64,000 nucleotides of DNA from positions 156,628-220,627 of the forward strand of contig JAEZOU010000003.1 in assembly GCA_023413895.1 (NCBI GenBank), given 5' to 3'. The DNA is from Bacteroidota bacterium. GTDB taxonomy: Bacteria; Bacteroidota; Bacteroidia; Bacteroidales; WCHB1-69. Numbering within the stretch: the first letter of the stretch is position 1; every line of letters begins with the position of its first letter. The notes below the pieces were generated by a model. The model made no database searches and was not told the DNA's origin. It worked only from the letters and a program-made list of their open reading frames with translations. Of the stretch, positions 33,080 through 43,659 are shown piece by piece. The position numbers were made by a program, and so were the translations under genes.

Positions 33080-35815
33080 TTAATATCTTCCAACTCGCTT
33101 TGTTTTTTTACAAATCTCTTTATAATCACAACTAGAGCATCTTCTTTCATCTGTAACTTGTTCAAAATCTTTATCTTTTGAACAAATCTCATTCAGAAGT
33201 TTCAATAATTTATTTTCAAAATTTTCCAAGTCGAAACCTCCTTCAATTTCTCCAAAAAACAGAAAATTCTTATTACCTTTAATATTAGCTTCACGGAGTG
33301 AGATAATTCCACTCTTCACATTTGCAGTCGAATCCTTTTTAAGATACAGATAGGTATAAAAACTTAGCTGAAAAAGTTGAGAACATTCTGAGGATGAAAA
33401 TAGATCTTCGAGAGGTTTTTGTAAGTTATCGGAAACACGCCCTGATTTATAATCTAAAATATGAATAACTCCATTGCGATTATCAATTCTATCTGCTTTT
33501 CCACATAATTTATAACCTTCTAAGGTTGTTTCTAACTCTTCTTCAACAGCTAATATCTCGTATGGATTTTTGCATTCTTGTAAAACTTTATTCAGATAAT
33601 TTTTAACATACTGACATACAACATTTTTAATCAGATATGGTTTTCCATTCGAGAAATCTACTTCTTTTAAATTTTGATCTTCTTGGATAGCATTATCAAC
33701 CAAAGTTTCAACCATCGAGATTGCCTTTGAAACAACCTCATTGATATTACATCCCGGCACCAATACGGTTTCAAAGATTCTATGAATCAGCGTTCCCACA
33801 GCATTATCCTCTATTTCCTCAACATCATTTTTCTCAGGCTTCAGCCCGGCTACATATTTCAAATAGAATTGCATAGGACATAGAATGTAAGATGAAAGCG
33901 AAGAGGGAGAAAAACTTTTCTGTTTTAAAATATCCAATACTTCGTTAGTTTTGGGAATAGAAAAGGAATCATCTTTAAATGTGGGTTGGAGATTTATATG
34001 TTTATATTCAATCGAAATTATATCTCTTGAAACCTTTTGCTTTTCCAATTCAAACTCTAACTGTTTAATAAATCTACTTTTCTCTTGTAAGGAATCAGAA
34101 ACATTAGTATCATAAACAATGTGGATTTGAGATGCACGTTGAAGAAGGCGGAAAAAATGATAAGCAAAAATAGCATCTTTTTCATGGTGGGTAGGCATCT
34201 TGAAATAGCGTTTAATGTCGTACATCAAAAATGATGAATTGGCTTTCCCTTTGGGTAAAACATTCTCGTTTACAGATAGTACAATTACATTTTTAAAATC
34301 TAGGGTTCTCGTTTCAAGAAGTCCCATTACTTGTAATCCTTGGTTAAAATCGCCTGCAAAAGGAATCGTAATAGATGCCAATTTTTCATTTATAATCATT
34401 TGCGCAGCTGCAATATGCTCCTCTTGAATAAACAAATTTGCACCTTCTTTTTTAAATCGTTGTAATAGTTCTTCGGTTGCTTGCAGATGTTCAACAATCA
34501 CCTCTACTGCATTTTTATCAAATCCTGCATTCAATTTCTGATTAACATTCTCAAAAAATGTTCTTAACTCTGAAATAAAATTTTCTGCTCTTTGGCACGT
34601 TGGAAAAACAATATCATCAGGGAAAAGATCTATTTTATAAACAAAAGGATTCGGATTTTGAGATAATTTCTTAATTTCTAACTCTTTATCTTTCAGAATA
34701 GGGACTAGCAATGGATTTTTTACAACAGAAAGCAGATCTTTTCTATAGTATCGAATATATTCTGAATGTTGAATAGCTTTAAACCGATAACAGTTTTTAC
34801 AAAGTTCAAAAATTTGGACTAGAAGTTCGTATGCTGAAGTGATACGCAACGGATATCCCATCGTATAGTTCACATCTTTGGTTCCATACGCATGAACAAA
34901 CGGCAACAACAAACTCTCATCAGCAAAAACCAAAACCGTATCATTTAAGTTACCTTGTCTCTCCTTAATTTTATTTAACTCTTCGATAGCATAAAAAATT
35001 TGTGTCAAACTTCCTGAGGCACCTACAATAGAGATATTTTTAGGAAATGATTTGAAGTCATTCTTCGATTCAATAGGTGGCAAACACAATTTATCTTGAA
35101 TTTTCGTTGCGAAGGGAGCATATTGATCACGATAAAATTGATCTATGTCAAAAAGCAATTCACATTTAAAGTTTTTATAGAAATATTCTACAATTTTCAA
35201 TTCTGAAGGAGATAGTGCATGAAAACCAGCAAAAATAAAACGCTGATAAGGTAAAACTTGTGCATACTTTTCAACACTCTCTGCCACATCTCGATACATA
35301 ATTCCTTGACTAACCTCTTCTTTCTCCATAAGGATCGATTTCAACTTCGAATAAATCGTTCCTAACTTATCATAAAACGCTAAATATTTCTCCTGATTGT
35401 GAGTCAATTTATCACGAAGAAAAGAGGTTTCCAACTCTTTAATAGATTTCAAATTTTGAAAAACCTCATCGGGATTAAGCATCTGAATATCTACATCATC
35501 AATATCCGACAAAAACAGAGAACTCCAACCTATAAATTTTGAAAAGGGAGTATCTTCAGGAATTTCATTCTTATATATCTGATAAAGAATTAGTAACAAT
35601 TCATGCTTATCAATTAATTGGTAAGGTGACAGTTCCTTAATAAACTCCTCAATTGTAATAATTTTGGGAGAAAAAATAGGAGTTTTAATTTTGGAGATTA
35701 GCGAATTAAGCAAAAAACGCTTTGCTCTTCTATTGGGCAAAACCACCATTACGCGTTCCATCGGAATAGTTGTATCAGCGAGCAAACAACCTACTATTTC
35801 ATCAATAAAATGCAT
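33080..35815 (-). CDS. AddB-like PD-(D/E)XK nuclease with iron-sulfur cysteines
   Basis: 911 residues. The N-terminal part looks like a superfamily 1 helicase fold with no Walker A (RVMVVLPNRRAKRFL where an NTP-binding loop would be). The C-terminal nuclease has LCGKADRIDNRNGVIHILDYKSG (the D...DYK core) near residue 785. Four cysteines, one in SYILCPMQFYLKY and three in CSSCDYKEIC at the end, match the AddB iron-sulfur staple. AddB works with AddA to resect double-strand breaks; addA is not next to it here. It lies downstream of clpB with its own -7 box and a 5' hairpin. Role in recombination repair is inferred. Confidence 0.85.
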   Translation of the reverse strand: MHFIDEIVGCLLADTTIPMERVMVVLPNRRAKRFLLNSLISKIKTPIFSPKIITIEEFIKELSPYQLIDKHELLLILYQIYKNEIPEDTPFSKFIGWSSLFLSDIDDVDIQMLNPDEVFQNLKSIKELETSFLRDKLTHNQEKYLAFYDKLGTIYSKLKSILMEKEEVSQGIMYRDVAESVEKYAQVLPYQRFIFAGFHALSPSELKIVEYFYKNFKCELLFDIDQFYRDQYAPFATKIQDKLCLPPIESKNDFKSFPKNISIVGASGSLTQIFYAIEELNKIKERQGNLNDTVLVFADESLLLPFVHAYGTKDVNYTMGYPLRITSAYELLVQIFELCKNCYRFKAIQHSEYIRYYRKDLLSVVKNPLLVPILKDKELEIKKLSQNPNPFVYKIDLFPDDIVFPTCQRAENFISELRTFFENVNQKLNAGFDKNAVEVIVEHLQATEELLQRFKKEGANLFIQEEHIAAAQMIINEKLASITIPFAGDFNQGLQVMGLLETRTLDFKNVIVLSVNENVLPKGKANSSFLMYDIKRYFKMPTHHEKDAIFAYHFFRLLQRASQIHIVYDTNVSDSLQEKSRFIKQLEFELEKQKVSRDIISIEYKHINLQPTFKDDSFSIPKTNEVLDILKQKSFSPSSLSSYILCPMQFYLKYVAGLKPEKNDVEEIEDNAVGTLIHRIFETVLVPGCNINEVVSKAISMVETLVDNAIQEDQNLKEVDFSNGKPYLIKNVVCQYVKNYLNKVLQECKNPYEILAVEEELETTLEGYKLCGKADRIDNRNGVIHILDYKSGRVSDNLQKPLEDLFSSSECSQLFQLSFYTYLYLKKDSTANVKSGIISLREANIKGNKNFLFFGEIEGGFDLENFENKLLKLLNEICSKDKDFEQVTDERRCSSCDYKEICKKTKRVGRY

Positions 35816-35840
35816 AGACTTATTTCAATTAAATAAAGAA

Positions 35841-35890
35841 TTTGAGATGGTCAAAAAAACGATCAACATCATCAATTCAACCATCTCAAA
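35841..35890 (-). terminator. Hairpin between clpB and the AddB-like gene (terminator or 5' leader stem)
   Basis: TTTGAGATGGT (35841-35851) pairs perfectly with ACCATCTCAAA (35880-35890): 11-bp stem, 28-nt loop with an internal T7 on the minus strand. It lies 28 bp beyond the clpB stop and also begins within a few bases of the start predicted from the -7 box at 35898-35905, so it could end clpB transcripts or fold at the 5' end of the next mRNA. Confidence 0.55.
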
Positions 35891-35897
35891 TAGGTGG

Positions 35898-35905
35898 CAA
35901 AGATA
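35898..35905 (-). promoter_or_regulatory. Putative -7 promoter box for the AddB-like gene
   Basis: TATCTTTG on the minus strand matches TAnnTTTG; 83 bp upstream of the ATG. No well-placed TTG. Confidence 0.45.
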
Positions 35906-35917
35906 CAAAATTCTGTT

Positions 35918-38524
35918 TTAAGATCGATTAAAGAATGTAAATTTTCCATCTTCAAAACTATCCACAACAATAGTTTCATTTTTCTTCAACGAATCGGAAA
36001 GGATAATTTTAGAGAGTTCATTCAAAATATGTTTTTGAATTACTCGTTTCAAAGGTCGCGCACCATAAATTGGATTATAACCCATCTCTACTAAAAGTTC
36101 GAGTGCATATTTTGTAAATTCAAGTTTGATATTCTGTTGTTCCAACAATTCATTTAACTGACTAATTTGCAAGCGAATAATATCTTTTATCTCTCTTTTT
36201 GACAGAGGTTGAAACATAACAATTTCATCAATTCTATTTACGAACTCTGGTGGAAGTGTTTTTTTAAGCAAGTCATTCACTTCAACTTTAGTTCGTTCAA
36301 AAACTTCATCTTCAGAATATTTACCTCTATCAGAATAGTTTTCTTGGATAATAGCAGAACCTAAATTTGAGGTCATAATAATTATCGTATTTTTGAAATC
36401 TGAGGTGCGGCCTTTATTATCAGTCAATCGTCCATCATCAAGCACTTGCAGAAGCACATTAAAAATATCAGGATGTGCTTTTTCAATTTCATCGAAAAGG
36501 ATTACGGAATAGGGCTTTCTACGAATCTGTTCTGTCAATTGTCCTCCTTCATCATAACCCACATAACCCGGAGGCGATCCCACCAAACGAGAAATAGAAT
36601 GGGCTTCTTGAAACTCACTCATATCGAAACGTATCAGTGCATCTTCTGTATTGAAAAGATACTCAGCCAATGCTTTTGCTAACTCCGTTTTACCAACTCC
36701 GGTAGTGCCCATAAAAACAAACGAACCGATAGGACGTCGACTATCTTGCAATCCTGCCCGACTCCGACGAATCGCATCAGCAACAGCTTCGATTGCTTCA
36801 TTTTGTCCTACTACGCGCTTATGCAATTCCTCCTCCAAATGGAGCAACTTCATCTTCTCGCTCTGCATCATCTTACTCACAGGAATCCCAGTCCAGCGTG
36901 CTACCACCTCAGCAATATCGTCAGCGCCAACTTCTTCATCTATCATTGCGCCATCAGCTTGCAGTTTATTTAAATCTTCTTGCAATGTTTCTATCTTATT
37001 TTCAGCATCTTTTATAATACCATAGCGCAACTCTGCAACTCTGCCATAGTTACCTTGACGTTCCTGTTCGGCGGCTTCTAACTTAAAATCTTCAATATCT
37101 GATTTTATTTTTTGAATCTCTTCTGCCACATTCTTTTCAGCACGCCACTTAGAAGCAATACTATTCCTTTGCTCTTGAAGTTCAGCAATCTGCTTACTCA
37201 TGCTTCTATCTTTCTCCTCCTCGCCCTCTTTACGTATTGCCTCTCGTTCAATCTCCAACTGACGAATTTTACGTTCCAATTCATCCAATTCCTCTGGAAC
37301 CGAATTTAGTTCTAATTTCAACTTTGAAGCTGCTTCATCAATAAGGTCAATTGCCTTATCTGGTAAAAATCTATCAGAAATATATCTTTGTGATAACTCA
37401 ACAGCAGCAATAATTGCCTCGTCCAATATTCTTACCTGATGGTGATGTTCATACCGTTCCTTCAAACCTCTTAGAATTGAGATTGCTGAATATTTGTCAG
37501 GTTCATCAATTAAAACAGGTTGGAAACGACGCGCTAAGGCCTTATCTTTTTCAAAATACTTTTGGTACTCGTTTAAAGTTGTAGCCCCAATAGAGCGCAG
37601 TTCTCCTCTTGAAAGTGCAGGTTTCAAAATATTTGCAGCGTCCATTGCGCCCTCACCCGACGACCCAGCACCTACCAATGTGTGAATTTCATCGATAAAG
37701 AGAATTATCTCACCATCAGACTCCATCACCTCTTTAATTACATTTTTCAAACGTTCCTCAAACTCACCTTTATATTTAGCTCCCGCTACCAACGCTCCCA
37801 TATCCAAAGAAAACAACTTCTTAGTTTTCAAATTTTCAGGAACATCTCCACTAACTAAACGGTGTGCAAGCCCCTCTGCTATAGCAGTTTTTCCTACTCC
37901 AGGTTCACCAATTAGAATCGGATTATTTTTGGTACGACGAGAAAGAATTTGCAACACGCGACGTATCTCCTCATCACGGCCTATCACTGGATCTAACTTT
38001 CCTTTACGGGCTGCCTCATTTAAATTGGTTGCATAGCGATTTAACGCATTATAACTATCCTCCCCCATCTCTGAAGTGATCTTTGACCCCTTGCGAAGTT
38101 CTTGTATGGCAACCGTAATTCCTTTTTCTGTAACCCCCAAGTCTTTCAATATCTTAGCCGCTTCATCATTCGCAATAAAAACACCATAAAAAAGATGTTC
38201 CAACGAAACAAACTCATCTTTCAGCTCATTACTAAAGATGATGGCACGCTGAATAGCATTATTTACACCAGGCGCAAGGTATACATCATTACTATTACCA
38301 CTCCCCTTGGGCAAGTGTTGAAGCTGACGATTGACAACTTGCTCTAAAACTCGAGGATTCACATCCATCTTCTTCAGCAGAAAAGGAATAACATTGGCAT
38401 CTACATCCATTAACGACTTTAATATATGAAGGTTATCAATTCGTTGCTGCTGATTTTGCATCGCTAACATCTGTGCATTAGCAATAGCTTCTTGAGATTT
38501 GAGAGTTAAATTATTAAAGTTCAT
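35918..38524 (-). CDS. clpB: ATP-dependent chaperone ClpB
   Basis: 868 residues, full length. The N-terminal Clp-N repeats cover 1-145; AAA1 has Walker [14 protein letters not shown] near 205 and Walker [15 protein letters not shown]; the coiled-coil middle domain covers about 405-530; AAA2 has [13 protein letters not shown] near 610, [20 protein letters not shown] and the C-terminal [14 protein letters not shown]. With DnaK it disaggregates heat-damaged proteins in the cytosol. It reads as a single gene, with a TATTTTTG box at 38584-38591 and a hairpin after the stop. No CIRCE-like operator was seen upstream. Confidence 0.97.
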   Translation of the reverse strand: MNFNNLTLKSQEAIANAQMLAMQNQQQRIDNLHILKSLMDVDANVIPFLLKKMDVNPRVLEQVVNRQLQHLPKGSGNSNDVYLAPGVNNAIQRAIIFSNELKDEFVSLEHLFYGVFIANDEAAKILKDLGVTEKGITVAIQELRKGSKITSEMGEDSYNALNRYATNLNEAARKGKLDPVIGRDEEIRRVLQILSRRTKNNPILIGEPGVGKTAIAEGLAHRLVSGDVPENLKTKKLFSLDMGALVAGAKYKGEFEERLKNVIKEVMESDGEIILFIDEIHTLVGAGSSGEGAMDAANILKPALSRGELRSIGATTLNEYQKYFEKDKALARRFQPVLIDEPDKYSAISILRGLKERYEHHHQVRILDEAIIAAVELSQRYISDRFLPDKAIDLIDEAASKLKLELNSVPEELDELERKIRQLEIEREAIRKEGEEEKDRSMSKQIAELQEQRNSIASKWRAEKNVAEEIQKIKSDIEDFKLEAAEQERQGNYGRVAELRYGIIKDAENKIETLQEDLNKLQADGAMIDEEVGADDIAEVVARWTGIPVSKMMQSEKMKLLHLEEELHKRVVGQNEAIEAVADAIRRSRAGLQDSRRPIGSFVFMGTTGVGKTELAKALAEYLFNTEDALIRFDMSEFQEAHSISRLVGSPPGYVGYDEGGQLTEQIRRKPYSVILFDEIEKAHPDIFNVLLQVLDDGRLTDNKGRTSDFKNTIIIMTSNLGSAIIQENYSDRGKYSEDEVFERTKVEVNDLLKKTLPPEFVNRIDEIVMFQPLSKREIKDIIRLQISQLNELLEQQNIKLEFTKYALELLVEMGYNPIYGARPLKRVIQKHILNELSKIILSDSLKKNETIVVDSFEDGKFTFFNRS

Positions 38525-38583
38525 AGGTTCTCTTTTTTAATTCATAATTTTTTGATGGTCGTTCTTCTTAGCAACATCTTTGC

Positions 38584-38591
38584 CAAAAATA
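38584..38591 (-). promoter_or_regulatory. Putative -7 promoter box for clpB
   Basis: TATTTTTG on the minus strand, 59 bp upstream of the clpB ATG; no ideal -33 TTG. Confidence 0.45.
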
Positions 38592-38766
38592 AAAAACTGA
38601 CAAAATGACATATAACAAAACCTAATAAGTAACACAATTACTTTTAAAATCTCTTGAAACTGAATTAAAATGATAATTTAACTTGAAAATTTCAGATTAA
38701 ATTAGAACCTTATCCTTCATTTTTCAATTAATTTTCGATTTAAAATCATTTCCTATAAAAATAGTG

Positions 38767-38774
38767 TATTTTTG
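38767..38774 (+). promoter_or_regulatory. Putative -7 promoter box for the M49-cstA operon
   Basis: TATTTTTG, 131 nt upstream of the peptidase ATG; implies a long untranslated leader. Confidence 0.5.
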
Positions 38775-38905
38775 TAGGCGTGAAAAAAGGGAATTTTTAT
38801 CTGAATAAAAATAAAAAGATCTTCTATAAACATACTAAATATCAGCAAAATACCAAATAAAACAAGAACATAGGATAAAATTATTAATAACAAAAAAATT
38901 CGCTT

Positions 38906-40567
38906 ATGAAAAAGATTTTTATCACCCTTTCCTGCTTGGCAACTATTGCCATAGTATGTTCATCTTGCAAAAGTAAATCTCCTGCAGAAGAAGCCTCTAC
39001 AGAACCTGTAAAGAGTGAAATTCAGAAGAAGGTTGAAGAGTTCTATTATGTTGACCTTACAGCTCCAGAACTCATCGCAAACCTTACTGAAAACGAGAAA
39101 AAATTGATTCCAATCTTTATCGAAATCGCAGAGATTGTTGATGACCTTTTCTGGAAACAAACTTTCGGCGACAAATCTATCCTCGATACCATTCAAGATC
39201 CATATACCAAAGACTTCGTATCCATCAACTATGGTCCTTGGGAAAGATTAAACAATGATGTACCTTTCGTTACAGGATTTGGTACAAAACCCCTCACTTG
39301 CCAATACTACCCAACAGACATCACTGTTGAGGAATATGAAGCATACACTGACCCAAACAAAGGTAGCTTATATACCGTTCTTAGAAGAAATGAAGATGGA
39401 AGTTTAAAAACTGTTTGGTACAGAGATGAATACAAAGCAGAAATCGACCAAATTTGCACTCTCTTAGACCAAGCTATTGAATTAGCTGAAAACAACGGAC
39501 TGAAAAACTATTTAATCGAACGTAAGAAAGCATTCCAAACTGACGACTATTTTGCTAGTGATATGGCTTGGATGGATATGAAAGATAGTCGTATTGATTT
39601 TGTTGTGGGCCCTATCGAAAACTACGACGACTGCTTCCAAAAAGCAAAAGCAGCATACGAGGCATACATTTTATTAAAAGATGAAGCAAGAAGTGAGCAA
39701 CTCACCAAATTCATCGCTTTATTACCACAACTACAAAAAGAACTTCCTTGCGCACCAGAATATAAAACCTTCGTACCAGGAAGCTCTTCTGACATGAATG
39801 TTTATAATGCAATCTATTATGCTGGAGACTGTAACTCTGGAAGTAAAACCATTGCCATCAACTTACCAAACGACGACCGCGTAGCTAAATCAAAAGGTAC
39901 ACGCAGACTCCAACTTAGAAATAGTATGCAAGCTAAATATGACCTTATCATTCCTGCTATCGGCAAACTTCTTTTCACTCCTGACGTACAAGAACATCTT
40001 AAATTTGATGCTTTTTTCTGGAATGTCACTTTCCATGAAGTAGCACATGGTTTAGGCATTAAACAAACCATCAACGGAAAAGGAAGTGTTGATAAAGCTA
40101 TGGGTAACGAAGTTACTGCTTGGGAAGAAGCTAAAGCTGACATTTTAGGTTTGTTTATGGTTTGTAAATTAGTAGAAATGGGTGAAATTACTGATATTAC
40201 TGCTGAAGATGCTATCGCAACCTTTATGGCAGGCATTTTCCGCTCTATCCGCTTCGGTGTTAGCAAAGACCATGGAACTGCTAATATGATGTGCTTGAGC
40301 TATATGATGGAACAAGGTGCTCTTACTCGCAGCACTGATGGTATCTACCAAATTGATATGGCAAAAGCAAAAGAAGCCATCAATGGATGGGCAAATCTTA
40401 TTATTACTACTCAAGGTGATGGAAACTATGAATTTGCAAAAGAATTCCGTACTCAGCATAATGTAATTTCTGCCGAATTACAAAGCGATCTTGACAAAAT
40501 CAATGCTGCTGGAATTCCAAAAGATATTCGTTTTAATCAAGGCCTAAAAGTTCTCGGACTAGAATAA
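38906..40567 (+). CDS. M49-like (dipeptidyl peptidase III-type) zinc peptidase lipoprotein
   Basis: 553 residues. Signal peptide with lipobox IVCSSC (Cys21). Zinc site HEVAHGLG at residues 377-384 and the glutamates of TAWEEAKADILGLF at 407-408, the spacing and context of M49 peptidases. Animal DPP III has HExxGH with one extra residue; this short bacterial type reads HExxH followed by GLG. It is predicted to release dipeptides from oligopeptides in the cell envelope. Similar proteins are sometimes misannotated as reductases or hydrolases. The next gene, 12 bp on, is the peptide transporter cstA, which fits uptake of its products. Confidence 0.85.
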   Translation: MKKIFITLSCLATIAIVCSSCKSKSPAEEASTEPVKSEIQKKVEEFYYVDLTAPELIANLTENEKKLIPIFIEIAEIVDDLFWKQTFGDKSILDTIQDPYTKDFVSINYGPWERLNNDVPFVTGFGTKPLTCQYYPTDITVEEYEAYTDPNKGSLYTVLRRNEDGSLKTVWYRDEYKAEIDQICTLLDQAIELAENNGLKNYLIERKKAFQTDDYFASDMAWMDMKDSRIDFVVGPIENYDDCFQKAKAAYEAYILLKDEARSEQLTKFIALLPQLQKELPCAPEYKTFVPGSSSDMNVYNAIYYAGDCNSGSKTIAINLPNDDRVAKSKGTRRLQLRNSMQAKYDLIIPAIGKLLFTPDVQEHLKFDAFFWNVTFHEVAHGLGIKQTINGKGSVDKAMGNEVTAWEEAKADILGLFMVCKLVEMGEITDITAEDAIATFMAGIFRSIRFGVSKDHGTANMMCLSYMMEQGALTRSTDGIYQIDMAKAKEAINGWANLIITTQGDGNYEFAKEFRTQHNVISAELQSDLDKINAAGIPKDIRFNQGLKVLGLE

Positions 40568-40579
40568 TTGATATAAACT

Positions 40580-42031
40580 ATGATAACCTTTACTATTTGC
40601 TTATGTATTCTCATTGCAGGATACTTCCTTTACGGGAAACTAGCAGAGAAGGTATTCGGAGTAAACCCAAACCGCGCAACGCCAGCATACAATATTAACG
40701 ACGGAGTGGACTTCATTCCAATGAATCCTATTCGTGTTTTTATTATTCAATTTCTAAACATTGCTGGCGTTGGGCCTATTTTTGGAGCCATTTTAGGCGC
40801 TAAATTTGGTATTACCTCCTTTTTCTGGATTGCATTAGGAAGTGTTTTCATCGGAGGCGTACACGATTTCATTCCGGGTATGATTTCTCTCCGCAAAAAT
40901 GGCATTTCATTAGCAGAAATACATGGAGAATACCTAGGAAACTTCACTCGTAAGTTTATGCGTATATTCCTCATCCTTTTTTGCGTATTGGTTGGCGTTG
41001 TTTTCGTAATGAGTCCAGCAATGCTTTTAGAGGGTCTTACGCCTAATTTCTTCAACAAAGCCTTTTGGATTATAGTTATATTCATTTATTATATTATCGC
41101 AACACTTCTTCCGATTGACAAGATCATTGGAAAAATTTACCCAATTTTTGGAGTTTGCTTACTCTTTATGGCAGCGGCTATTCTTGTTTCCCTATTCATT
41201 CATCATCCGAACATCCCTGAATTTTGGCAAGGTTCTGCCAATATCCATCCCCAAAAAGGAGAACTCCCCATATTCCCTGTACTTTTCATTACAATTGCCT
41301 GCGGAGCTGTTTCTGGCTTCCACCCAACGCAATCTTCGCTCATGGCAAGATGTTTAACCAATGAGAAATATGGCCGTCCTATTTTCTACGGATCAATGAT
41401 TACAGAAGGAATTGTAGCTCTCATTTGGGCTGCCGCAGCAACAGCATTTTTCCATAATCCAGAATATGCGGAACAAGGAATTATCAATCAAGATCCTGCA
41501 ACTATCGTCAACCTTATCGCTAACACTTGGTTAGGAAAAGTCGGTGCTATCTTTGCTATTTTAGGCGTTATCTGCGCCCCAATTTCCACAGGCGATACTG
41601 CATTCCGCTCCGCTCGACTGATGGCCGCCGATGTCTTCAACTTGGAACAAAAAAGTATCTCAAAGCGACTTATGCTTGCTTTTCCATTATTTACTATCGC
41701 TATACTTTTCCTAATCTATAACATGAAAGCCCCTGACTCCTTTAACTCAATCTGGAGATTTTTCTCTTTGGCTAACCAAATCATTGCCGCTGTAACATTA
41801 TGGGCAATAACCGTTTATCTTCATCAAGAAAGAAAAAACTTCATCTTTACCATTATTCCAGCTGTTTTTATGACATTGGTTACAACCTCCTTCATCTTTA
41901 TTTCTCCAACTGAAGGTTTTGGGCTTAATCCTCTCATATCTTACTCTTGCAGCATCCTTTTAACCATTGCCGCACTTTTTAGGTTTCTATTTTGGAAACG
42001 AAAATATGATAAAACTAGAGCAAAATTATAA
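40580..42031 (+). CDS. cstA: CstA family peptide transporter (carbon starvation protein A)
   Basis: 483 residues, the shorter Bacteroidetes/anaerobe form (E. coli CstA is about 700). About twelve transmembrane helices. Family motifs: ATPAYNINDGVDFIPMNP near residue 33, AGVGPIFGAILGAKFG, IGGVHDFIPGMISLRKNGIS and SGFHPTQSSLMARCLTNEKYG near 245. CstA proteins import peptides or pyruvate. It lies between an M49 peptidase and panB (6 bp gap), so a peptide-scavenging unit is likely. Confidence 0.93.
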   Translation: MITFTICLCILIAGYFLYGKLAEKVFGVNPNRATPAYNINDGVDFIPMNPIRVFIIQFLNIAGVGPIFGAILGAKFGITSFFWIALGSVFIGGVHDFIPGMISLRKNGISLAEIHGEYLGNFTRKFMRIFLILFCVLVGVVFVMSPAMLLEGLTPNFFNKAFWIIVIFIYYIIATLLPIDKIIGKIYPIFGVCLLFMAAAILVSLFIHHPNIPEFWQGSANIHPQKGELPIFPVLFITIACGAVSGFHPTQSSLMARCLTNEKYGRPIFYGSMITEGIVALIWAAAATAFFHNPEYAEQGIINQDPATIVNLIANTWLGKVGAIFAILGVICAPISTGDTAFRSARLMAADVFNLEQKSISKRLMLAFPLFTIAILFLIYNMKAPDSFNSIWRFFSLANQIIAAVTLWAITVYLHQERKNFIFTIIPAVFMTLVTTSFIFISPTEGFGLNPLISYSCSILLTIAALFRFLFWKRKYDKTRAKL

Positions 42032-42037
42032 AAACTA

Positions 42038-42859
42038 ATGACACAATATTTATACAGAAACGTAAGTAAAGTAACCACAAACGTTCTACAAAGAATGCGT
42101 AATGAAGGCGAAAAGATTGCCATGCTTACTGCATACGATTATTCCACAGCAAAACTTCTTGATTCAACCCACATTGATGTTATCTTAGTGGGTGATTCTG
42201 CTGCCAATGTAATGGCTGGTTACAGAACAACCCTGCCAATAACACTCAACGAAATGATTTACCACGCTTCATCAGTAGTGCGTGCGGTAAAGAGAGCCCT
42301 CGTGGTAGTTGATATGCCCTTTGGAACTTACCAAGGAAACTCTAAGGAGGCTTTGAATTCTGCAATCCGTATTATGAAAGAATCTGGCGCTGATGCAGTA
42401 AAAATGGAAGGTGGTGTAGAGATTTCGGAAAGTATTGATAGAATTCTCTCTGCAGGAATTCCTGTTATGGGACACTTAGGACTTACTCCTCAATCTATCA
42501 ATAAATTCGGAACCTATTCCGTAAGAGCAACCGAAGAGAAAGAGGCCGAAAAACTGATTGAAGATGCCAAAATTCTTGAACAACACGGATGCTTTGCCAT
42601 TGTTTTGGAAAAGATTCCTGCAACTCTTGCTAAGATGGTTACCGAAAGCATCAACATCCCAACTATTGGAATCGGCGCTGGACATCATACAAGCGGTCAA
42701 GTGTTAGTTTTTCACGATATGATGGGATACTCTCAAGAATTCTCCCCACGATTTCTTCGCAGATACCACAACATCGGAGAGGAAATTATTGGTGCTGTAG
42801 AACACTATATCCGCGATGTTAAAGAAGTAAAATTCCCCGATGACTCAGAACAATACTAA
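42038..42859 (+). CDS. panB: 3-methyl-2-oxobutanoate hydroxymethyltransferase
   Basis: 273 residues. PanB adds a hydroxymethyl group from methylene-tetrahydrofolate to ketoisovalerate, the first step of pantothenate (coenzyme A) synthesis. Motifs: [32 protein letters not shown] (metal-binding Asp), [38 protein letters not shown] and [21 protein letters not shown], given here in short pieces. It follows cstA by 6 bp and overlaps the pseudouridine synthase by 20 bp. panC and panD are not in the window. Confidence 0.97.
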   Translation: MTQYLYRNVSKVTTNVLQRMRNEGEKIAMLTAYDYSTAKLLDSTHIDVILVGDSAANVMAGYRTTLPITLNEMIYHASSVVRAVKRALVVVDMPFGTYQGNSKEALNSAIRIMKESGADAVKMEGGVEISESIDRILSAGIPVMGHLGLTPQSINKFGTYSVRATEEKEAEKLIEDAKILEQHGCFAIVLEKIPATLAKMVTESINIPTIGIGAGHHTSGQVLVFHDMMGYSQEFSPRFLRRYHNIGEEIIGAVEHYIRDVKEVKFPDDSEQY

Positions 42860-43568
42860 TATAGTACCTCGAACGGAAATCGACATCAACGAAAGAGTTT
42901 TATTCGAAGATAATCACCTTATTGTTATCAATAAATTGGCAGGTGAGATTGTCCAAGGAGATAAAACTGGCGATTTGCCTTTAGTGGAAAAAGTGAAAAA
43001 CTATCTTAAGGAGAAATACAATAAGCCAGGAAATGTTTTCTGCGGATTAGTACATCGAATTGACAGACCTGTAAGTGGTGCGGTAATCTTTGCTAAAACC
43101 TCAAAGGCACTTGCTCGAATGAATAAGATTGTCCAAGAACGGAATATTACCAAAATCTATTGGGCTCTCGTTGAGAATGCACCCGAACAACCAGAGGGAC
43201 GACTTGTTCATTTTATGAAAAAAAATGAAGCTCTAAATAAATCTGTAGCCATCAACGAGAAAAGAAAAGAATACCAGCGCGCTGAATTGGAATACAAGGT
43301 ATTAGGAAAATCACGGAACTATACACTTTTAGAAATCTCCTTGCTAACTGGAAGACATCACCAAATTCGAGCACAATTAGCCGCTATTGGAACTTCAATA
43401 AAAGGAGACTTAAAATATGGTGCTAAACGTAGTAACAAAGATGGATCCATTGCGCTACACGCTATCAAAATTCAATTTTATCATCCTGTAAACAAAGAGA
43501 ATATAATTCTTAAAGCACCTATATTGAATCGTGAATTTCTTAAAATTATTTCGCAAATCAATATTTAG
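42840..43568 (+). CDS. RluA-family RNA pseudouridine synthase
   Basis: 242 residues, a compact single-domain member without an S4 domain. It isomerises uridine to pseudouridine in rRNA or tRNA. The catalytic motif is [20 protein letters not shown] near residue 75, with the nucleophilic Asp in HRIDR; the second conserved block [14 protein letters not shown] is near 182 and GDLKYGAKR follows. The target position cannot be assigned. The first 20 bp overlap panB, so it is coupled to it. A terminator follows. Confidence 0.93.
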   Translation: MTQNNTNIVPRTEIDINERVLFEDNHLIVINKLAGEIVQGDKTGDLPLVEKVKNYLKEKYNKPGNVFCGLVHRIDRPVSGAVIFAKTSKALARMNKIVQERNITKIYWALVENAPEQPEGRLVHFMKKNEALNKSVAINEKRKEYQRAELEYKVLGKSRNYTLLEISLLTGRHHQIRAQLAAIGTSIKGDLKYGAKRSNKDGSIALHAIKIQFYHPVNKENIILKAPILNREFLKIISQINI

Positions 43569-43575
43569 ATTCAGA

Positions 43576-43609
43576 AAAAACAATCCTTAAGTTGTAGGGA
43601 TTGTTTTTT
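43576..43609 (+). terminator. Intrinsic terminator after the pseudouridine synthase
   Basis: AAAAAACAATCC pairs with GGATTGTTTTTT (about 11-12 bp, 11-nt loop TTAAGTTGTAG) and runs into a T tract. The loop contains the TTG of the next promoter. Confidence 0.85.
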
Positions 43610-43621
43610 TTTATATATTTG
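43592..43621 (+). promoter_or_regulatory. Promoter TTG-N19-TATATTTG for the T9SS cargo gene
   Basis: TTG at 43592-43594, 19 nt, TATATTTG at 43614-43621: a perfect match to the Bacteroidetes promoter. It overlaps the upstream terminator. Confidence 0.78.
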
Positions 43622-43659
43622 CCAAATTAATTGTTTAACCATCATAATTTAAAATAGCT

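Larger units (their letters stand above)
38525..38905. other. Divergent intergenic region clpB / M49 peptidase
   Basis: 381 bp, strongly AT-rich. It holds a TATTTTTG box for clpB (38584-38591, minus) and one for the peptidase operon (38767-38774, plus). From the second box to the ATG at 38906 is a 131-nt A-rich leader with no recognised riboswitch or stable hairpin. No tRNA or small gene seen. Confidence 0.65.

Noticed and set aside
39817..40266. 149-residue minus-strand frame within the M49 peptidase
   Set aside because: Antisense to the conserved zinc-site region.
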